DNA from: Bacillus sp. ISL-51 | GTDB lineage: Bacteria > Bacillota > Bacilli > Bacillales > Bacillaceae | DNA: 64,000 nt | NCBI RefSeq assembly: GCF_018613535.1 | Contig: NZ_JAGGQB010000015.1 | Span: 1 to 64,000, forward strand | Direction: 5' to 3' | Position numbers and translations under genes: made by a program | Shown: positions 46,367-56,158 of the stretch, in pieces | How positions within the stretch are numbered: position 1 is the stretch's first letter | How the letters are laid out: each line of letters begins with the position of its first letter | Notes under the pieces: model-generated | Seen by the model: only the letters and a program-made list of their open reading frames with translations | Databases searched by the model: none | Told to the model about the DNA's origin: nothing

Positions 46367-47575
46367 ATTTCTGTCCGCAAGAAAAACTTCGTCATCATTT
46401 GGCTCGCGAACTTTTTTGTTTCCGCCAGCACGACGATGATTGTTCCGTTTCTTTCTTTATATATTGAAACAATCAGCCCCCACCCCGGCGGGTATGTGCA
46501 GAGATGGAGCGGTTATGTGTTCGGCGTCACGTTTTTAATGGCATTTATCGTTTCCCCGTTTTGGGGGCGGTTCGGCGATAAACGCGGCTACAAAAAAATC
46601 CTTCTGATTACCGGGACCGGAATTGCCGTCAGCATTTTACTGATGGGGTTTGTGACCTCGGTTCATCAGCTGTTTTTCCTTCGGATGCTCATGGGCCTAG
46701 TGACCGGGTTTATTCCGACCTCGCTTGCTATGATTTCCGCGCAGACACCGAAACAGACTGCGGGGAAAACACTCGGCACCCTGCAGATGGGGCAGGTATC
46801 GGGAACTTTATTCGGACCGCTTTTAGGCGGATTGCTCGCTGACAGCTTCGGCTTTACGTATACTTTTTTTATTACGTCATTTGTGATTTTTTCATCCGTG
46901 CTTCTCGTCTTATTTAAGGTAAACGAACAGCCGCTCGGCGAGAAAAAGGATAAACAGAAAACATATTCACGTAAGCAGGTGCTCTCCTACATTTTTCACC
47001 AGCCCGCGCTTTTGGTGATGATGGTGCTGACCATGCTCGTGCAAACCGGCAATTTCAGCATCCAGCCGCTGCTCGCTTTATATGTAAATGAGCTGCACGG
47101 GCCTGTGAATTTAGCCTTTTTCTCCGGCATGGCGTTTTCAGCCACCGGACTTGGGAGTTTATTGCTGGCGCGAAAATGGGGAGACTTGGGTGACCGCTTC
47201 GGCCACCGCCGTATTTTAATTGTGCTTTTGACGGCCGCGGCCGTGTTTTTCATTCCGCAGGCGCTTGCCTCCTCCCTTTCCATGCTTCTTGTGTTCAGGT
47301 TTCTCTTCGGCCTGGTGATGGGCGGCACGCTTCCTTGTATTACGGCTTCCATCCGCGTTCAGGCTCCCGGCAGCATTCAAGGAGAGGTCCTCGGCTACAA
47401 CGTCAGCTTTCGTTTTCTCGGAAATGTGCTCGGCCCTCTGCTTGGCGGCGTCGTATCGAGCAGTTTCTCCATATCGGCCGCCTTTTACGTCACGGCGTTT
47501 CTCTTTTTAGCGGGCGCCGGCCTTTTATGGCTGACGGAGCGAATGCAAAAGGAGTCAGCGGCAAATGCAGGCTGA
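46367..47575 (+). CDS. yuxJ: Major facilitator transporter YuxJ, probable ATT start
   Basis: About 402 residues with 12 membrane segments and MFS signature loops (GRFGDKRGYKK near 60-70 and the matching GDRFGHRR in the second half); drug-efflux type (DHA1), substrate unknown. No ATG, GTG or TTG lies in frame between the promoter and the well-conserved SVRKKNFVIIW beginning. ATT at 46367 is seven bases after AAGAAGG and is the best start. Alternatively one T has been lost, since ATG 46362 would come into frame with one extra base, but that ATG is too close to the ribosome site. Confidence 0.82.
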   Translation: MSVRKKNFVIIWLANFFVSASTTMIVPFLSLYIETISPHPGGYVQRWSGYVFGVTFLMAFIVSPFWGRFGDKRGYKKILLITGTGIAVSILLMGFVTSVHQLFFLRMLMGLVTGFIPTSLAMISAQTPKQTAGKTLGTLQMGQVSGTLFGPLLGGLLADSFGFTYTFFITSFVIFSSVLLVLFKVNEQPLGEKKDKQKTYSRKQVLSYIFHQPALLVMMVLTMLVQTGNFSIQPLLALYVNELHGPVNLAFFSGMAFSATGLGSLLLARKWGDLGDRFGHRRILIVLLTAAAVFFIPQALASSLSMLLVFRFLFGLVMGGTLPCITASIRVQAPGSIQGEVLGYNVSFRFLGNVLGPLLGGVVSSSFSISAAFYVTAFLFLAGAGLLWLTERMQKESAANAG

Positions 47576-47665
47576 TCTCTTCGCAATTGAGGAATCTTCT
47601 AAATTTAACCTTCTCGTACACTCAAAAGAATGATACGATATGGCTAGAAATTAGGAGAAAAGAGA

Positions 47666-49540
47666 GTGACCATGGTACGTAAAATAATCGGATGGATTTT
47701 GCTGCTTGGCATTATCCCGTTGTTTGCATTTACAGTTATTGCTTCCGGCAAAGAGGTAAAAGAAATCAAGCCTTTGGATCAGGTGCTTGATAAACATATT
47801 GATTTAAAAGATATCAGCCTGGTTCAAAACAGTTACATGTATGACAGAGACGGAAGTCTTGTTTCTGAAATTGTCAGTGATCACGAGAACCGCGTCATCG
47901 TGCCCTTTCGAAACATCCCAAATGAGGTTAAACAGCTGTTTTTAACCTCTGAAGACCGTCATTTCTATGAGCACAAAGGGTTTGACTTTATGGGAATGGT
48001 CAGGGCTGCCGCGTCCAATTTCAAGGATCACAAAATTGACCAGGGCGCCAGCACCATCACCCAGCAGCTGGCAAGGAATGTGTATTTGAGCCATGAACGC
48101 ACCTTCAGCCGCAAACTGACGGAGCTTGCCTATTCCTATCAGCTGGAGAAGAAGTATAGCAAAGATGAGATTTTAGAAGGCTACTTAAATACGATTTATT
48201 TTAATAACGGAGTATACGGCGTCGGCTCGGCGGCCCAATTTTATTTCAGCAAGCCGCTGAAATCTCTCACTCTGGGAGAAATGGCTTTTATTTGCGCAAT
48301 CCCTAATAACCCTACATTATATGATCCTCTCAAGCATTTTGACTACACGAAAAAACGACAAGTCCGCTTGCTTAACGGGTTAAAACAGGCAGGGGTTATT
48401 TCCGGCAAACAGCTGAAAAAAGCCAAAAATGAACACATTACACTCGATATTAACGAAAAAACAAATAAATATCCGGACTATGTTTCCTATGTAAATGATG
48501 AATTCACACAGCTCGTCTCTTCATCTGAAGGCTATGATAAACGGCTGGCGAAAGCATCCGGAAAAGCCAAACAAAAAATACAGAATGAGCTTTCTGCAAG
48601 AGTCAGCACGCTGTTAAAAGACGGAGTGAAGATTTATACGGCGCTTAATCCATACATGCAAAATCAAGTCGTTGCGCAAATGAATCAAAATCTTCCATAT
48701 GCAGGCGTACAGGGCGGAGCGGCCGTGATTAATCACCAAACGCACCAAATCATCGCCCTCTCAGGCGGTAAAGATTATCATAAATATGATTTCAACCGCG
48801 CTTATCAGGCCTACAGACAGCCGGGTTCATCGATTAAGCCGCTCCTTGATTACGGGCCTTACATTGAACAAACAGGCGCCACGGCGGGCAGCACGATTGA
48901 CGCGAGCAAGTTTTGCAGCAAAGATTATTGCCCGCAAAACTACAACAACCGCACGTACGGCACGGTAAGCTTAGAAACGGCGTTTAAATACTCGTATAAC
49001 ACACCGGCCATCAGAATCATGGACCGTGTGGGCGTCAATAAGGCTTTCAGCTATCTTGAACCGTTTCATTTCGCTAAGCTTGTCAGCGCGGATTACCGTC
49101 TGCCGGCAGCGCTCGGCGGGTTTACGAACGGCATGACGCCGCTCGAAATGACAAATGCGTACACGACATTCGGCAGCAGCGGCAGCTATACGCCGAGTCA
49201 CGCGATTACTAAAGTGACCGATTTAAAAGGAAAAACGATTTTGAAATGGAAAGACCAGCCAACACAAATTTTCAGCGTGCGCACCAACATGCAGATCAAG
49301 AAAATGATGTCCGCCGTCGTCAAAAGCGGAACAGGAAAAAAAGCGAACTTTAAAGCCCCGTATGTCGGCGGAAAATCAGGTACATCAAATGATTATCACG
49401 ATATGTGGTTCGTCGGTCTGACGGATTCATATACGATGGGGGTATGGGTCGGCAAGGATACGCCGTCAAGCGTTGAATATCTACATGATGCCAGCCCACA
49501 GCTTTCCATCTGGAAAAATACGCTGCAAGCAGCCTATTAA
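47666..49540 (+). CDS. pbpD: Penicillin-binding protein 4 PbpD
   Basis: 624-residue class A penicillin-binding protein that makes and cross-links peptidoglycan. Membrane anchor about 8-26; glycosyltransferase domain about 55-235 with catalytic Glu96 in SEDRHFYEH and GASTITQQL near 127-135; transpeptidase domain about 345-600 with SxxK (Ser388, Lys391), SYN (443-445) and K-S-G (570-572) in place of the commoner K-T-G. GTG 47666 with AGGAG upstream. Same length as in B. subtilis. yuxK follows after 19 bases. Confidence 0.95.
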   Translation: MTMVRKIIGWILLLGIIPLFAFTVIASGKEVKEIKPLDQVLDKHIDLKDISLVQNSYMYDRDGSLVSEIVSDHENRVIVPFRNIPNEVKQLFLTSEDRHFYEHKGFDFMGMVRAAASNFKDHKIDQGASTITQQLARNVYLSHERTFSRKLTELAYSYQLEKKYSKDEILEGYLNTIYFNNGVYGVGSAAQFYFSKPLKSLTLGEMAFICAIPNNPTLYDPLKHFDYTKKRQVRLLNGLKQAGVISGKQLKKAKNEHITLDINEKTNKYPDYVSYVNDEFTQLVSSSEGYDKRLAKASGKAKQKIQNELSARVSTLLKDGVKIYTALNPYMQNQVVAQMNQNLPYAGVQGGAAVINHQTHQIIALSGGKDYHKYDFNRAYQAYRQPGSSIKPLLDYGPYIEQTGATAGSTIDASKFCSKDYCPQNYNNRTYGTVSLETAFKYSYNTPAIRIMDRVGVNKAFSYLEPFHFAKLVSADYRLPAALGGFTNGMTPLEMTNAYTTFGSSGSYTPSHAITKVTDLKGKTILKWKDQPTQIFSVRTNMQIKKMMSAVVKSGTGKKANFKAPYVGGKSGTSNDYHDMWFVGLTDSYTMGVWVGKDTPSSVEYLHDASPQLSIWKNTLQAAY

Positions 49541-49559
49541 AAAACGGAGGGGATCTGCC

Positions 49560-49973
49560 TTGAAACCAGCTCATCTTCCGAACCGCGTGCTTTTGTTTGA
49601 CGGCGTCTGCAACCTATGCAACGGCGCCGTTCAATTCATCATTAAACGCGACCCGGACGGTCTGATCTCATTTGCTTCACTGCAATCAGATACCGCTCAG
49701 GAGCTTCTGGCATCACAAGGACTTCCAACAGAGCATTTTGACAGCATGGTCTTTATAGAAAACGGGCAAATCTACAGGAAATCAGCAGCCGTATTAAAAG
49801 TCTCCCGCCATTTGCGCGGAGCCTGGCGGCTGTCAGCGGTTTTTTTCGCAGTGCCCCGTCCCCTCAGGGATATGGTGTATTCTGTCATTGCCCGCAGCCG
49901 TTACAAATGGTTCGGAAAAAGGGAAGCATGCATGCTCCCCTCCCCTGACATCAAAAACAGATTTCTGTCTTAA
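49560..49973 (+). CDS. yuxK: DCC-family thiol-disulfide protein YuxK
   Basis: 137-residue protein of the DCC (DUF393) family, named for its DGVCNLCNGAV motif near 13-23, a CxxC redox pair in a thioredoxin-like setting. Function unknown. The start is TTG 49560, seven bases after GGAGGGG; this gives the B. subtilis length. The frame is open further upstream inside pbpD without a ribosome site. Probably in one operon with pbpD. Confidence 0.88.
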   Translation: MKPAHLPNRVLLFDGVCNLCNGAVQFIIKRDPDGLISFASLQSDTAQELLASQGLPTEHFDSMVFIENGQIYRKSAAVLKVSRHLRGAWRLSAVFFAVPRPLRDMVYSVIARSRYKWFGKREACMLPSPDIKNRFLS

Positions 49974-49980
49974 CGCAAAA

Positions 49981-50010
49981 ATGGCTAGCTTACACAGGTA
50001 AGCTAGCCAT
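49981..50010. terminator. Hairpin between yuxK and yufK
   Basis: ATGGCTAGCTTAC and GTAAGCTAGCCAT form a perfect 13-base-pair stem with an ACAG loop between converging genes; there is no T run, so it may act as a weak terminator or mRNA end stabiliser. The yufK stop lies inside it. Confidence 0.7.
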
Positions 50011-50547
50011 TATGCTATTATAAAGCTTGATAAAGATGTACAAAATACCGATAACAAAGGTAAACCAAAACAAGATCTCCAGCAAGATAAATCCGATTAA
50101 AGAGACGATGGAGAGTGTTGCATAGATTCTATATACCATAAAAATCAAATACACAAGAGTGACGGCTGCAAAAAGCGCCGCAATCCAAAAAACATTTTGT
50201 ACAAGCGCAAAGGAAAGAATTCCTCCGCCTACATAAATTAAAGAGCCTAATCTGATTTTTTTCAAATTATCCCCTTCAGGGTCATTTGTGAAAAACAAAA
50301 GAGACAGCTCTGTCACAGTGTTTGCAATCAGCTTTAAAGCGGAAAAAACCATAAAATATACAAGGGCGAACGCTGCGAAAAGCGCCAGTCTGATCCCTTT
50401 CTCAGAGAAATAATCAAGCATTCCCTGATACATGCCGAGCGTTTGAAGCAGCTTCATGGCATAAAGCGAAGTAGAAATGGATAATGACGAACTAAAAAGC
50501 AGAATCGCGACGAGAGGAAAATACCCCGTCCAATAAGTATTTTTCAT
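49990..50547 (-). CDS. yufK: Membrane protein YufK
   Basis: 185-residue integral membrane protein with about five hydrophobic segments (about 8-30, 48-75, 102-120, 123-142, 150-175). No catalytic motif is recognised. GAAAGGGAC lies before ATG 50547. It converges on yuxK and is divergent from malK. Confidence 0.8.
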   Translation of the reverse strand: MKNTYWTGYFPLVAILLFSSSLSISTSLYAMKLLQTLGMYQGMLDYFSEKGIRLALFAAFALVYFMVFSALKLIANTVTELSLLFFTNDPEGDNLKKIRLGSLIYVGGGILSFALVQNVFWIAALFAAVTLVYLIFMVYRIYATLSIVSLIGFILLEILFWFTFVIGILYIFIKLYNSIMASLPV

Positions 50548-50721
50548 ATAAAAAGTCCCTTTCTGTAATCTACCTCACTTATTATGGAGGACTTAAAACA
50601 CATTGACAAGATAAAATATTCCATTTTTCCTCACTTTTACGAAATAAGCGCCCGATCTTCACAAACCGGCTTTTTCGGAGTAAAGTAGAACGCGGGAATG
50701 ATAAACGTAAGGAAGGCTGTT

Positions 50722-52323
50722 ATGAAAAAAACTTTAAAACTGCAAACCAGATTAACGATATTCGTCTGCATTGTCGTCCTCATTGCACTTTGTATCACTT
50801 TTTTCACCATCAGCGTCCAGACCGCAAACCGCGTGAAGGAAGAAGAACGAGCGACCGCTTTAAGAACCGCGCAATTGGTTGCTGAAACACCCAGCGTCGC
50901 ACGATCATTAGAGACAAAAAAAGGGCTTAAAGAGCTGGAGAATTTTACATTAGACGTCCAGCATACGACAGGAACCGAATTTGTTGTCGTGATGGATATG
51001 AATCGCATTCGCCTCACCCACCCCAATCCGAATAAAATCGGAAAACAATTCACGGGCGGAGATGAAGAGCCCGCGATCCGCGGACACGTCCATACGAGCA
51101 CAGCGGCAGGAACTCTCGGCAAATCAATGAGAGCGTTCGTTCCGGTTTACGGGAAAGATAAAAAACAGGTCGGGGTCGTTTCCGTCGGTATTTCTCTGAA
51201 TAAAATACAAGAAGTTGTCAGTCAGAGTTTAAGACCGCTCTACTTCATTATCTGCGTCAGTATTTTTGTCGGCATCCTGGGAGCCGTTATTGTCGCCCGC
51301 ACCGTCAAAAACATTATGTACGGGCTGGAGCCTTATGAAATCGCCACCCTGCTTGAGGAACGGAGCGCTATGCTCGAATCGACAAAAGAAGGCATCCTGG
51401 CGGTTGACGCGCATGGAAAAATTAAGCTTGCCAATGCCGAAGCAAAGCGTTTGTTTATTAAAATGGGTATTCCGACTAATCCGGTCGATCAAGATGTGAA
51501 CGATATTTTGCCGAAAAGCCGGCTGAAGCAGGTCATTGAAACGAAAAAACCGCTTCAGGACAGGGATATCCGTATTAACGGACTGGAACTGGTCTTTAAT
51601 GAGGTCCCCATCCATCTTAAAGGACAAACTGTCGGAGCGATCGCCACCTTCAGAGACAAAACGGAGGTCAAGCATTTAGCAGAACAGCTTTCGGGTGTTA
51701 AAATGTATGCAAACGCCTTAAGGGCCCAGTCACACGAATTCATGAATAAGCTTCATGTCATTTTAGGCCTCGTGCAGTTAAAAGAATATGACGATCTCGG
51801 TACTTATATTAAAGACATCGCGATTCAGCAGAAGACAGAAACAAGCGAAATTATAAATGACGTCAAAAGCCCGGTTCTTGCAGGCTTTCTCTTAGGAAAA
51901 CAAAGCTACATACGCGAACAGGGCGCCGATCTGGACATTCAGCTGAACGGTATTATACCGAATGCGGCAGATCCCGCCGTCATTCACGAGCTCATTACGA
52001 TTATCGGAAATCTTTTAAACAACGCCCTTGACGCAGTGGCGCAGATGCCGAAGAAAAACATTACGTTTTCAATGCGGTTCCAAGAACGTCAGCTTGATAT
52101 TGACATTACGGATACGGGGGCCGGAATGTCCGCTGAGGATCAAGCCCACATTTTCGAACAAGGTTATTCCACAAAAGGAATAAACCGGGGGTTCGGTCTT
52201 TATTTTACCCAGCAAAGCGCAGAAAATTTAAAAGGCCATATGATTGTGACAAGTGAAAAGAATGAAGGAACTACTTTCAGTCTTCGCATTCCGTATGAAC
52301 CGAAGGAGGAAAATGATGATTAA
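50722..52323 (+). CDS. malK: Malate sensor histidine kinase MalK
   Basis: 533-residue CitA/DcuS-type sensor kinase (YufL). Membrane segments at about 13-35 and 172-195 enclose an extracytoplasmic PAS-like sensor for malate ([13 protein letters not shown] and [19 protein letters not shown] are typical). A cytoplasmic PAS domain follows (about 215-320), then SPOB-type dimerisation helices with the phosphoacceptor His in [11 protein letters not shown] near 337 and an HATPase domain with GAGMS and GFGLY. ATG 50722 has AAGGAAGG upstream and gives the B. subtilis length. It overlaps malR. Confidence 0.93.
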   Translation: MKKTLKLQTRLTIFVCIVVLIALCITFFTISVQTANRVKEEERATALRTAQLVAETPSVARSLETKKGLKELENFTLDVQHTTGTEFVVVMDMNRIRLTHPNPNKIGKQFTGGDEEPAIRGHVHTSTAAGTLGKSMRAFVPVYGKDKKQVGVVSVGISLNKIQEVVSQSLRPLYFIICVSIFVGILGAVIVARTVKNIMYGLEPYEIATLLEERSAMLESTKEGILAVDAHGKIKLANAEAKRLFIKMGIPTNPVDQDVNDILPKSRLKQVIETKKPLQDRDIRINGLELVFNEVPIHLKGQTVGAIATFRDKTEVKHLAEQLSGVKMYANALRAQSHEFMNKLHVILGLVQLKEYDDLGTYIKDIAIQQKTETSEIINDVKSPVLAGFLLGKQSYIREQGADLDIQLNGIIPNAADPAVIHELITIIGNLLNNALDAVAQMPKKNITFSMRFQERQLDIDITDTGAGMSAEDQAHIFEQGYSTKGINRGFGLYFTQQSAENLKGHMIVTSEKNEGTTFSLRIPYEPKEENDD

Positions 52324-53023
52324 TGTACTCATAGTTGAAGACGACCCCATGGTGGGTGAATTAAATAAACGCTATCTCAGCCAAATCGAAGGCTTCCAGT
52401 TGAAAGGCATCGCCTCATCCTTTCAAAGCGCGCTGCATGTTTTAGGCGAGCATCATATCGATCTGATACTTCTTGATATTTACATGCCGGGGAAAAACGG
52501 ACTGGAGCTTTTGACTGAAATCCGCAAGCAGAACGAATCGGTTGATGTCATCGTCATTTCGGCGGCAAGCGAGCTTGATGTCATCAAAAAGACCCTTCGG
52601 TACGGCGCCGTCGATTATTTAATCAAGCCGTTTGAATTTGACCGCTTCCAGACCGCCCTTTCCGACTACAGACGGAAGCAAAAGGTGTATCAGTCACACA
52701 GAAGCATGACACAGAAGGAATTGGATGCGGAGCTGTTCCAAAAGAAAGAAGCGACAGAAAAAGTTCATCTTCCGAAGGGATTGACAAAGAGCACGCTGAA
52801 ACTCATTTGGGCGAGCATAGAATCATTCGGCGACAGCTCCTTTACCACTGAGGATCTCGCCAAACATACAGAAATTTCCCAAGTGTCCATCCGAAAGTAC
52901 CTGAAGTTTCTCGAAGACATTCAAGTGCTGAACGTAGAAATGGCCTACGGCACGATCGGCAGACCCGTTTTTCAATACAATATCAATACCGGCAATGTCA
53001 GCAGCATAAAGCAATATTTTTAA
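52316..53023 (+). CDS. malR: Malate response regulator MalR
   Basis: 235-residue CitB-type response regulator (YufM). Receiver domain about 1-120 with the acidic pocket EDD (7-9), phosphoacceptor Asp in LILLDIYMP near 55, and Lys in LIKPFEF near 105; C-terminal helix-turn-helix (about 165-215, [20 protein letters not shown]). It overlaps the last eight bases of malK. ATG 52316 has six bases after AAGGAGG, better than ATG 52313. In B. subtilis it activates maeN, maeA and yflS in the presence of malate; maeN is not found nearby here. Confidence 0.93.
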   Translation: MINVLIVEDDPMVGELNKRYLSQIEGFQLKGIASSFQSALHVLGEHHIDLILLDIYMPGKNGLELLTEIRKQNESVDVIVISAASELDVIKKTLRYGAVDYLIKPFEFDRFQTALSDYRRKQKVYQSHRSMTQKELDAELFQKKEATEKVHLPKGLTKSTLKLIWASIESFGDSSFTTEDLAKHTEISQVSIRKYLKFLEDIQVLNVEMAYGTIGRPVFQYNINTGNVSSIKQYF

Positions 53024-53028
53024 TATCC

Positions 53029-53061
53029 AAAGCACTGTTCAAATGGGAACAGTGCTTTTTT
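53029..53061 (+). terminator. malR terminator
   Basis: AAAGCACTGTTC and GAACAGTGCTTTTTT form a stem with an AAATGG loop. Confidence 0.92.
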
Positions 53062-53086
53062 ACTGTCATATCGTGTGACAAAAGGC

Positions 53087-53114
53087 TTGAGACCTCCCTT
53101 TTATATGCTATATA
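53087..53114 (+). promoter_or_regulatory. Candidate nupN promoter
   Basis: TTGAGA (53087-53092), 16 bases and TATATA (53109-53114) with a TGC extension in front of the -10 box. A start near 53121 would leave a leader of about 300 bases before nupN. Confidence 0.6.
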
Positions 53115-53273
53115 AGAATAATGACTGATCTTCATCGCCTATTTTTTATCCAGCTGAGGAAGGCGGTTCATAAAATTGATATTTTTTAAAAAATAGCAAA
53201 TTTCTATTTATTTATGGCGGGTAAAATGATAAATTATGATTGGTTAGCTGATCTTTTCGGATAAGCCATAAGT

Positions 53274-53370
53274 CCCGAACCTTAATGAGAGCACTCGCGG
53301 CAGCGGGAAAAAGAGAAAAGTCTCATCATTATTATCAGAAAGTTTTTTCGATTCTGCATCCCGGTTCGGG
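53274..53370 (+). promoter_or_regulatory. Folded leader element upstream of nupN
   Basis: CCCGAACC (53274-53281) is perfectly complementary to GGTTCGGG (53363-53370). Between them ATGAGA (53285-53290) pairs with TCTCAT (53321-53326), and inside that CTCGC/GCGGG closes a GGCA loop. The 3' arm can instead form a local CCCG-GTT-CGGG hairpin, which would exclude the long-range stem. I do not recognise a known riboswitch class; the purine aptamer signature is absent. Confidence 0.55.
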
Positions 53371-53424
53371 GGCATAGGTCGGGCAGACTCAGCATCAGCC
53401 ATATTTTACAGGGGGGTTATATCT

Positions 53425-54501
53425 TTGAAAAAACGCAAAATCGGAATGGCGATGGCGCTCATTGCGGCAGCCGGAACCATATTAAGCGCATGCGGCTCAA
53501 GCGACAAAGCAAACGGCTCAGGCGGTGACAAAACATTTACCGTCGGGATGGTTACTGACATCGGCGGCGTCGATGACAAATCATTTAACCAGTCGGCTTG
53601 GGAAGGCATTCAGGCGTTCGGAAAAGACAACGGACTTGAAAAAGGCAAAAGCGGTTATGACTACCTTCAATCAAAATCAGATGCAGATTATACAACGAAC
53701 TTAAATAAATTAGCGCGCGAGCACTTTGACCTGATTTACGGCGTCGGCTACTTAATGCAAGATTCAATCGGCGAAATTGCTGATCAGCGCAAAGACACGA
53801 ATTTTGCGATCATTGACGCCATTGTCAAAAAAGACAACGTAGCGAGCCTTACCTTTAAAGAGCAGGAGGGTTCATTCCTCGTCGGAGTGGCGGCCGCTTT
53901 ATCGAGCAAAACGGGAAAAGTCGGCTTTGTAGGCGGAATGGAGTCTGAATTAATCAAAAAATTTGAAATCGGCTTCCGCGCGGGTGTACAAGCTGCAAAG
54001 CCGAATGCGACAGTCGAAGTGAAATACGCGGGAGGATTTGACAAAGCAGACGTCGGTAAGGCTACGGCTGAAAGCATGTACAAATCCGGCGTTGACGTGA
54101 TTTATCACGCGGCCGGCGCAACGGGAACAGGCGTCTTCACTGAAGCGAAGAACCTTAAAAAAGAAGACCCTAAACGGAGCGTGTGGGTCATCGGAGTTGA
54201 TAAAGACCAGTACGCGGAAGGCCAAGTCGAAGGAACAAAAGACAACGTCACTCTGACATCAATGGTTAAAAAGGTGGACACGGCCGTTGAAGACTTGACG
54301 AAAAAAGCAAGCAGCGGCAAATTCCCCGGCGGAAAAACGTTAACATACGGTTTGGATCAAGATGCTGTCGGCATCTCCGACCACAAGGAAAATCTGTCTG
54401 ACGATGTCATCAAGGCAGTGAATGATTGGAAGAAAAAAATCACAGACGGGCTTAACATCCCTTCAACTGATAAAGTATTAAAAACCTTCAAAGCTGAGTA
54501 A
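53425..54501 (+). CDS. nupN: Nucleoside-binding lipoprotein NupN
   Basis: 358-residue substrate-binding lipoprotein of the BMP/PnrA family (YufN). Signal peptide with lipobox ILSAC (Cys23 in [17 protein letters not shown]); the mature protein has [17 protein letters not shown] near 45-61 and GVGYLMQDS. It captures nucleosides, in B. subtilis guanosine, for the NupOPQ ABC importer. The start is TTG 53425 after GGGGGG. Two hairpins follow, and the permease genes come next, an arrangement that makes the binding protein in excess. Confidence 0.92.
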   Translation: MKKRKIGMAMALIAAAGTILSACGSSDKANGSGGDKTFTVGMVTDIGGVDDKSFNQSAWEGIQAFGKDNGLEKGKSGYDYLQSKSDADYTTNLNKLAREHFDLIYGVGYLMQDSIGEIADQRKDTNFAIIDAIVKKDNVASLTFKEQEGSFLVGVAAALSSKTGKVGFVGGMESELIKKFEIGFRAGVQAAKPNATVEVKYAGGFDKADVGKATAESMYKSGVDVIYHAAGATGTGVFTEAKNLKKEDPKRSVWVIGVDKDQYAEGQVEGTKDNVTLTSMVKKVDTAVEDLTKKASSGKFPGGKTLTYGLDQDAVGISDHKENLSDDVIKAVNDWKKKITDGLNIPSTDKVLKTFKAE

Positions 54502-54506
54502 GGATC

Positions 54507-54532
54507 AGGGGGTTCTTGCCCCCTCTTTCTTA
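54507..54532 (+). terminator. First hairpin after nupN
   Basis: AGGGGG-TTCTTG-CCCCCT followed by CTTTCTT: a weak or partial terminator right after nupN. Confidence 0.75.
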
Positions 54533-54547
54533 AAAGAGCGGTGAAGG

Positions 54548-54576
54548 AAAAGCTGCAGCTCTTGCAGCTTTTCTTT
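54548..54576 (+). terminator. Second hairpin after nupN
   Basis: AAAAGCTGCA and TGCAGCTTTT form a perfect ten-base-pair stem, then CTTTTG. It probably lowers read-through into nupO. Confidence 0.75.
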
Positions 54577-54625
54577 TGCCAGACTCTTTCTCACAAAGCA
54601 TCTCTATAAAGGAGCGGTCAAATCG

Positions 54626-56158
54626 GTGGAATATATAATTGAAATGCTCAATATACGCAAAGAATTTCCCGGTATCGTCGCCAACGATAACATTACTCTC
54701 CAAGTGAAAAAAGGCGAAATTCACGCCCTGCTTGGCGAAAACGGCGCGGGTAAATCCACTCTCATGAATGTCCTGTTCGGCCTGTATCAGCCTGAAAAGG
54801 GCGAGATCCGCGTGCGGGGCGAACGCGTTCACATTAACAGCCCGAACAAAGCCAATGACCTCGGCATCGGCATGGTGCATCAGCATTTTATGCTTGTTGA
54901 CACCTTTACCGTCTCTGAAAATATTATTCTCGGCAAAGAACCGAAAAAGCTCGGCAGAATTGATAAACAGCGCGCCGCCCAAGATGTGCGTGAGATTTCC
55001 GGCCGTTACGGGCTGCAAATTGATCCGGATGCCAAAGTCGCCGATATCTCTGTCGGCATGCAGCAGCGAGCTGAGATTTTAAAAACCCTCTATCGGGGCG
55101 CCGAGATTCTCATTTTTGACGAACCGACCGCGGTGCTGACTCCGCATGAAATTCAAGAACTCATTCAAATTATGAAAAACCTGGTCAATGAAGGGAAATC
55201 TATTATTCTCATCACCCACAAATTAAAAGAAATTATGGAAGTGTGCGACCGGGTGACCATCATCCGCAAAGGAAAAGGCATTCAGACGCTGGATGTGGCG
55301 AATACGGATAAAGATGAGCTGGCGAGCCTGATGGTCGGACGGGAGGTTTCATTTAAAACGGACAAAAAAGCGGCTGACCCGAAAAAAGAAGTACTCTCGC
55401 TTTCTCAAGTCACTGTCAAGGACGCACGCGGGGTTGAGGCGGTCAAACAGCTGTCCCTCTCTGTCAGAGCCGGTGAAATTGTCGGCATTGCGGGCGTTGA
55501 CGGAAACGGACAGTCTGAACTCATTGAAGCCATTACCGGCCTCAGAAAAACACATTCGGGCACGATCACGTTAAACGGCAAGCCTTTGCAAAACCTGCCG
55601 CCGCGAAAAGTCACCGAATCAGGCATCGGGCATATTCCCCAGGACCGCCATAAACACGGGCTTGTTCTTGATTTTCCGATCGGTGAAAATATCGTGCTGC
55701 AAAGTTACTACCAAAAGCCCTACTCTTCTTTCGGCATATTAAACAGCCATGCCATCTATGACAAAGCCCGCAGCCTGATTGAAGAATACGATGTCAGAAC
55801 CCCTGATGAATTTACGCCTGCGCGGGCGCTGTCGGGAGGAAACCAGCAAAAGGCCATTATCGGCCGGGAAGTGGACAGAAACCCCGATCTTTTAATCGCA
55901 GCTCAGCCGACCCGGGGACTGGATGTCGGCGCGATTGAATTCGTCCACAAAAAGCTGATTGAGCAGCGGGACGACGGCAAAGCGGTGCTGCTGCTATCGT
56001 TTGAGCTTGATGAAATTATGAATGTAAGCGACAGAATCGCCGTCATTTTTGAAGGCAGCATCATCGCAAACGTTAATCCGCTGGAAACAAACGAGCAGGA
56101 GCTCGGACTTTTAATGGCGGGAAGTAAGCAAAGGGAAGCGGGGAACACACATGATTAA
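54626..56158 (+). CDS. nupO: Nucleoside ABC importer ATPase NupO
   Basis: 510-residue double ABC ATPase (YufO) like sugar-type and BMP-linked importers. The first cassette has Walker A GENGAGKST near 38-46 and Walker B LIFDEPTA near 164; the second has the altered Walker A GVDGNGQSE near 291 (no lysine), signature LSGGNQQK and Walker B-like LIAAQPTRGLD. So only the first site has a full P-loop. GTG 54626 follows AAAGGAGC by about eight bases. It overlaps nupP by eight bases. Confidence 0.93.
   Translation: MEYIIEMLNIRKEFPGIVANDNITLQVKKGEIHALLGENGAGKSTLMNVLFGLYQPEKGEIRVRGERVHINSPNKANDLGIGMVHQHFMLVDTFTVSENIILGKEPKKLGRIDKQRAAQDVREISGRYGLQIDPDAKVADISVGMQQRAEILKTLYRGAEILIFDEPTAVLTPHEIQELIQIMKNLVNEGKSIILITHKLKEIMEVCDRVTIIRKGKGIQTLDVANTDKDELASLMVGREVSFKTDKKAADPKKEVLSLSQVTVKDARGVEAVKQLSLSVRAGEIVGIAGVDGNGQSELIEAITGLRKTHSGTITLNGKPLQNLPPRKVTESGIGHIPQDRHKHGLVLDFPIGENIVLQSYYQKPYSSFGILNSHAIYDKARSLIEEYDVRTPDEFTPARALSGGNQQKAIIGREVDRNPDLLIAAQPTRGLDVGAIEFVHKKLIEQRDDGKAVLLLSFELDEIMNVSDRIAVIFEGSIIANVNPLETNEQELGLLMAGSKQREAGNTHD

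Noticed and set aside
53274..53370. Purine (guanine/adenine) riboswitch before nupN
   Set aside because: The conserved P1-J-P2 sequence of the class (TATAATCC..., GTCTCTACC) is absent although helices exist.
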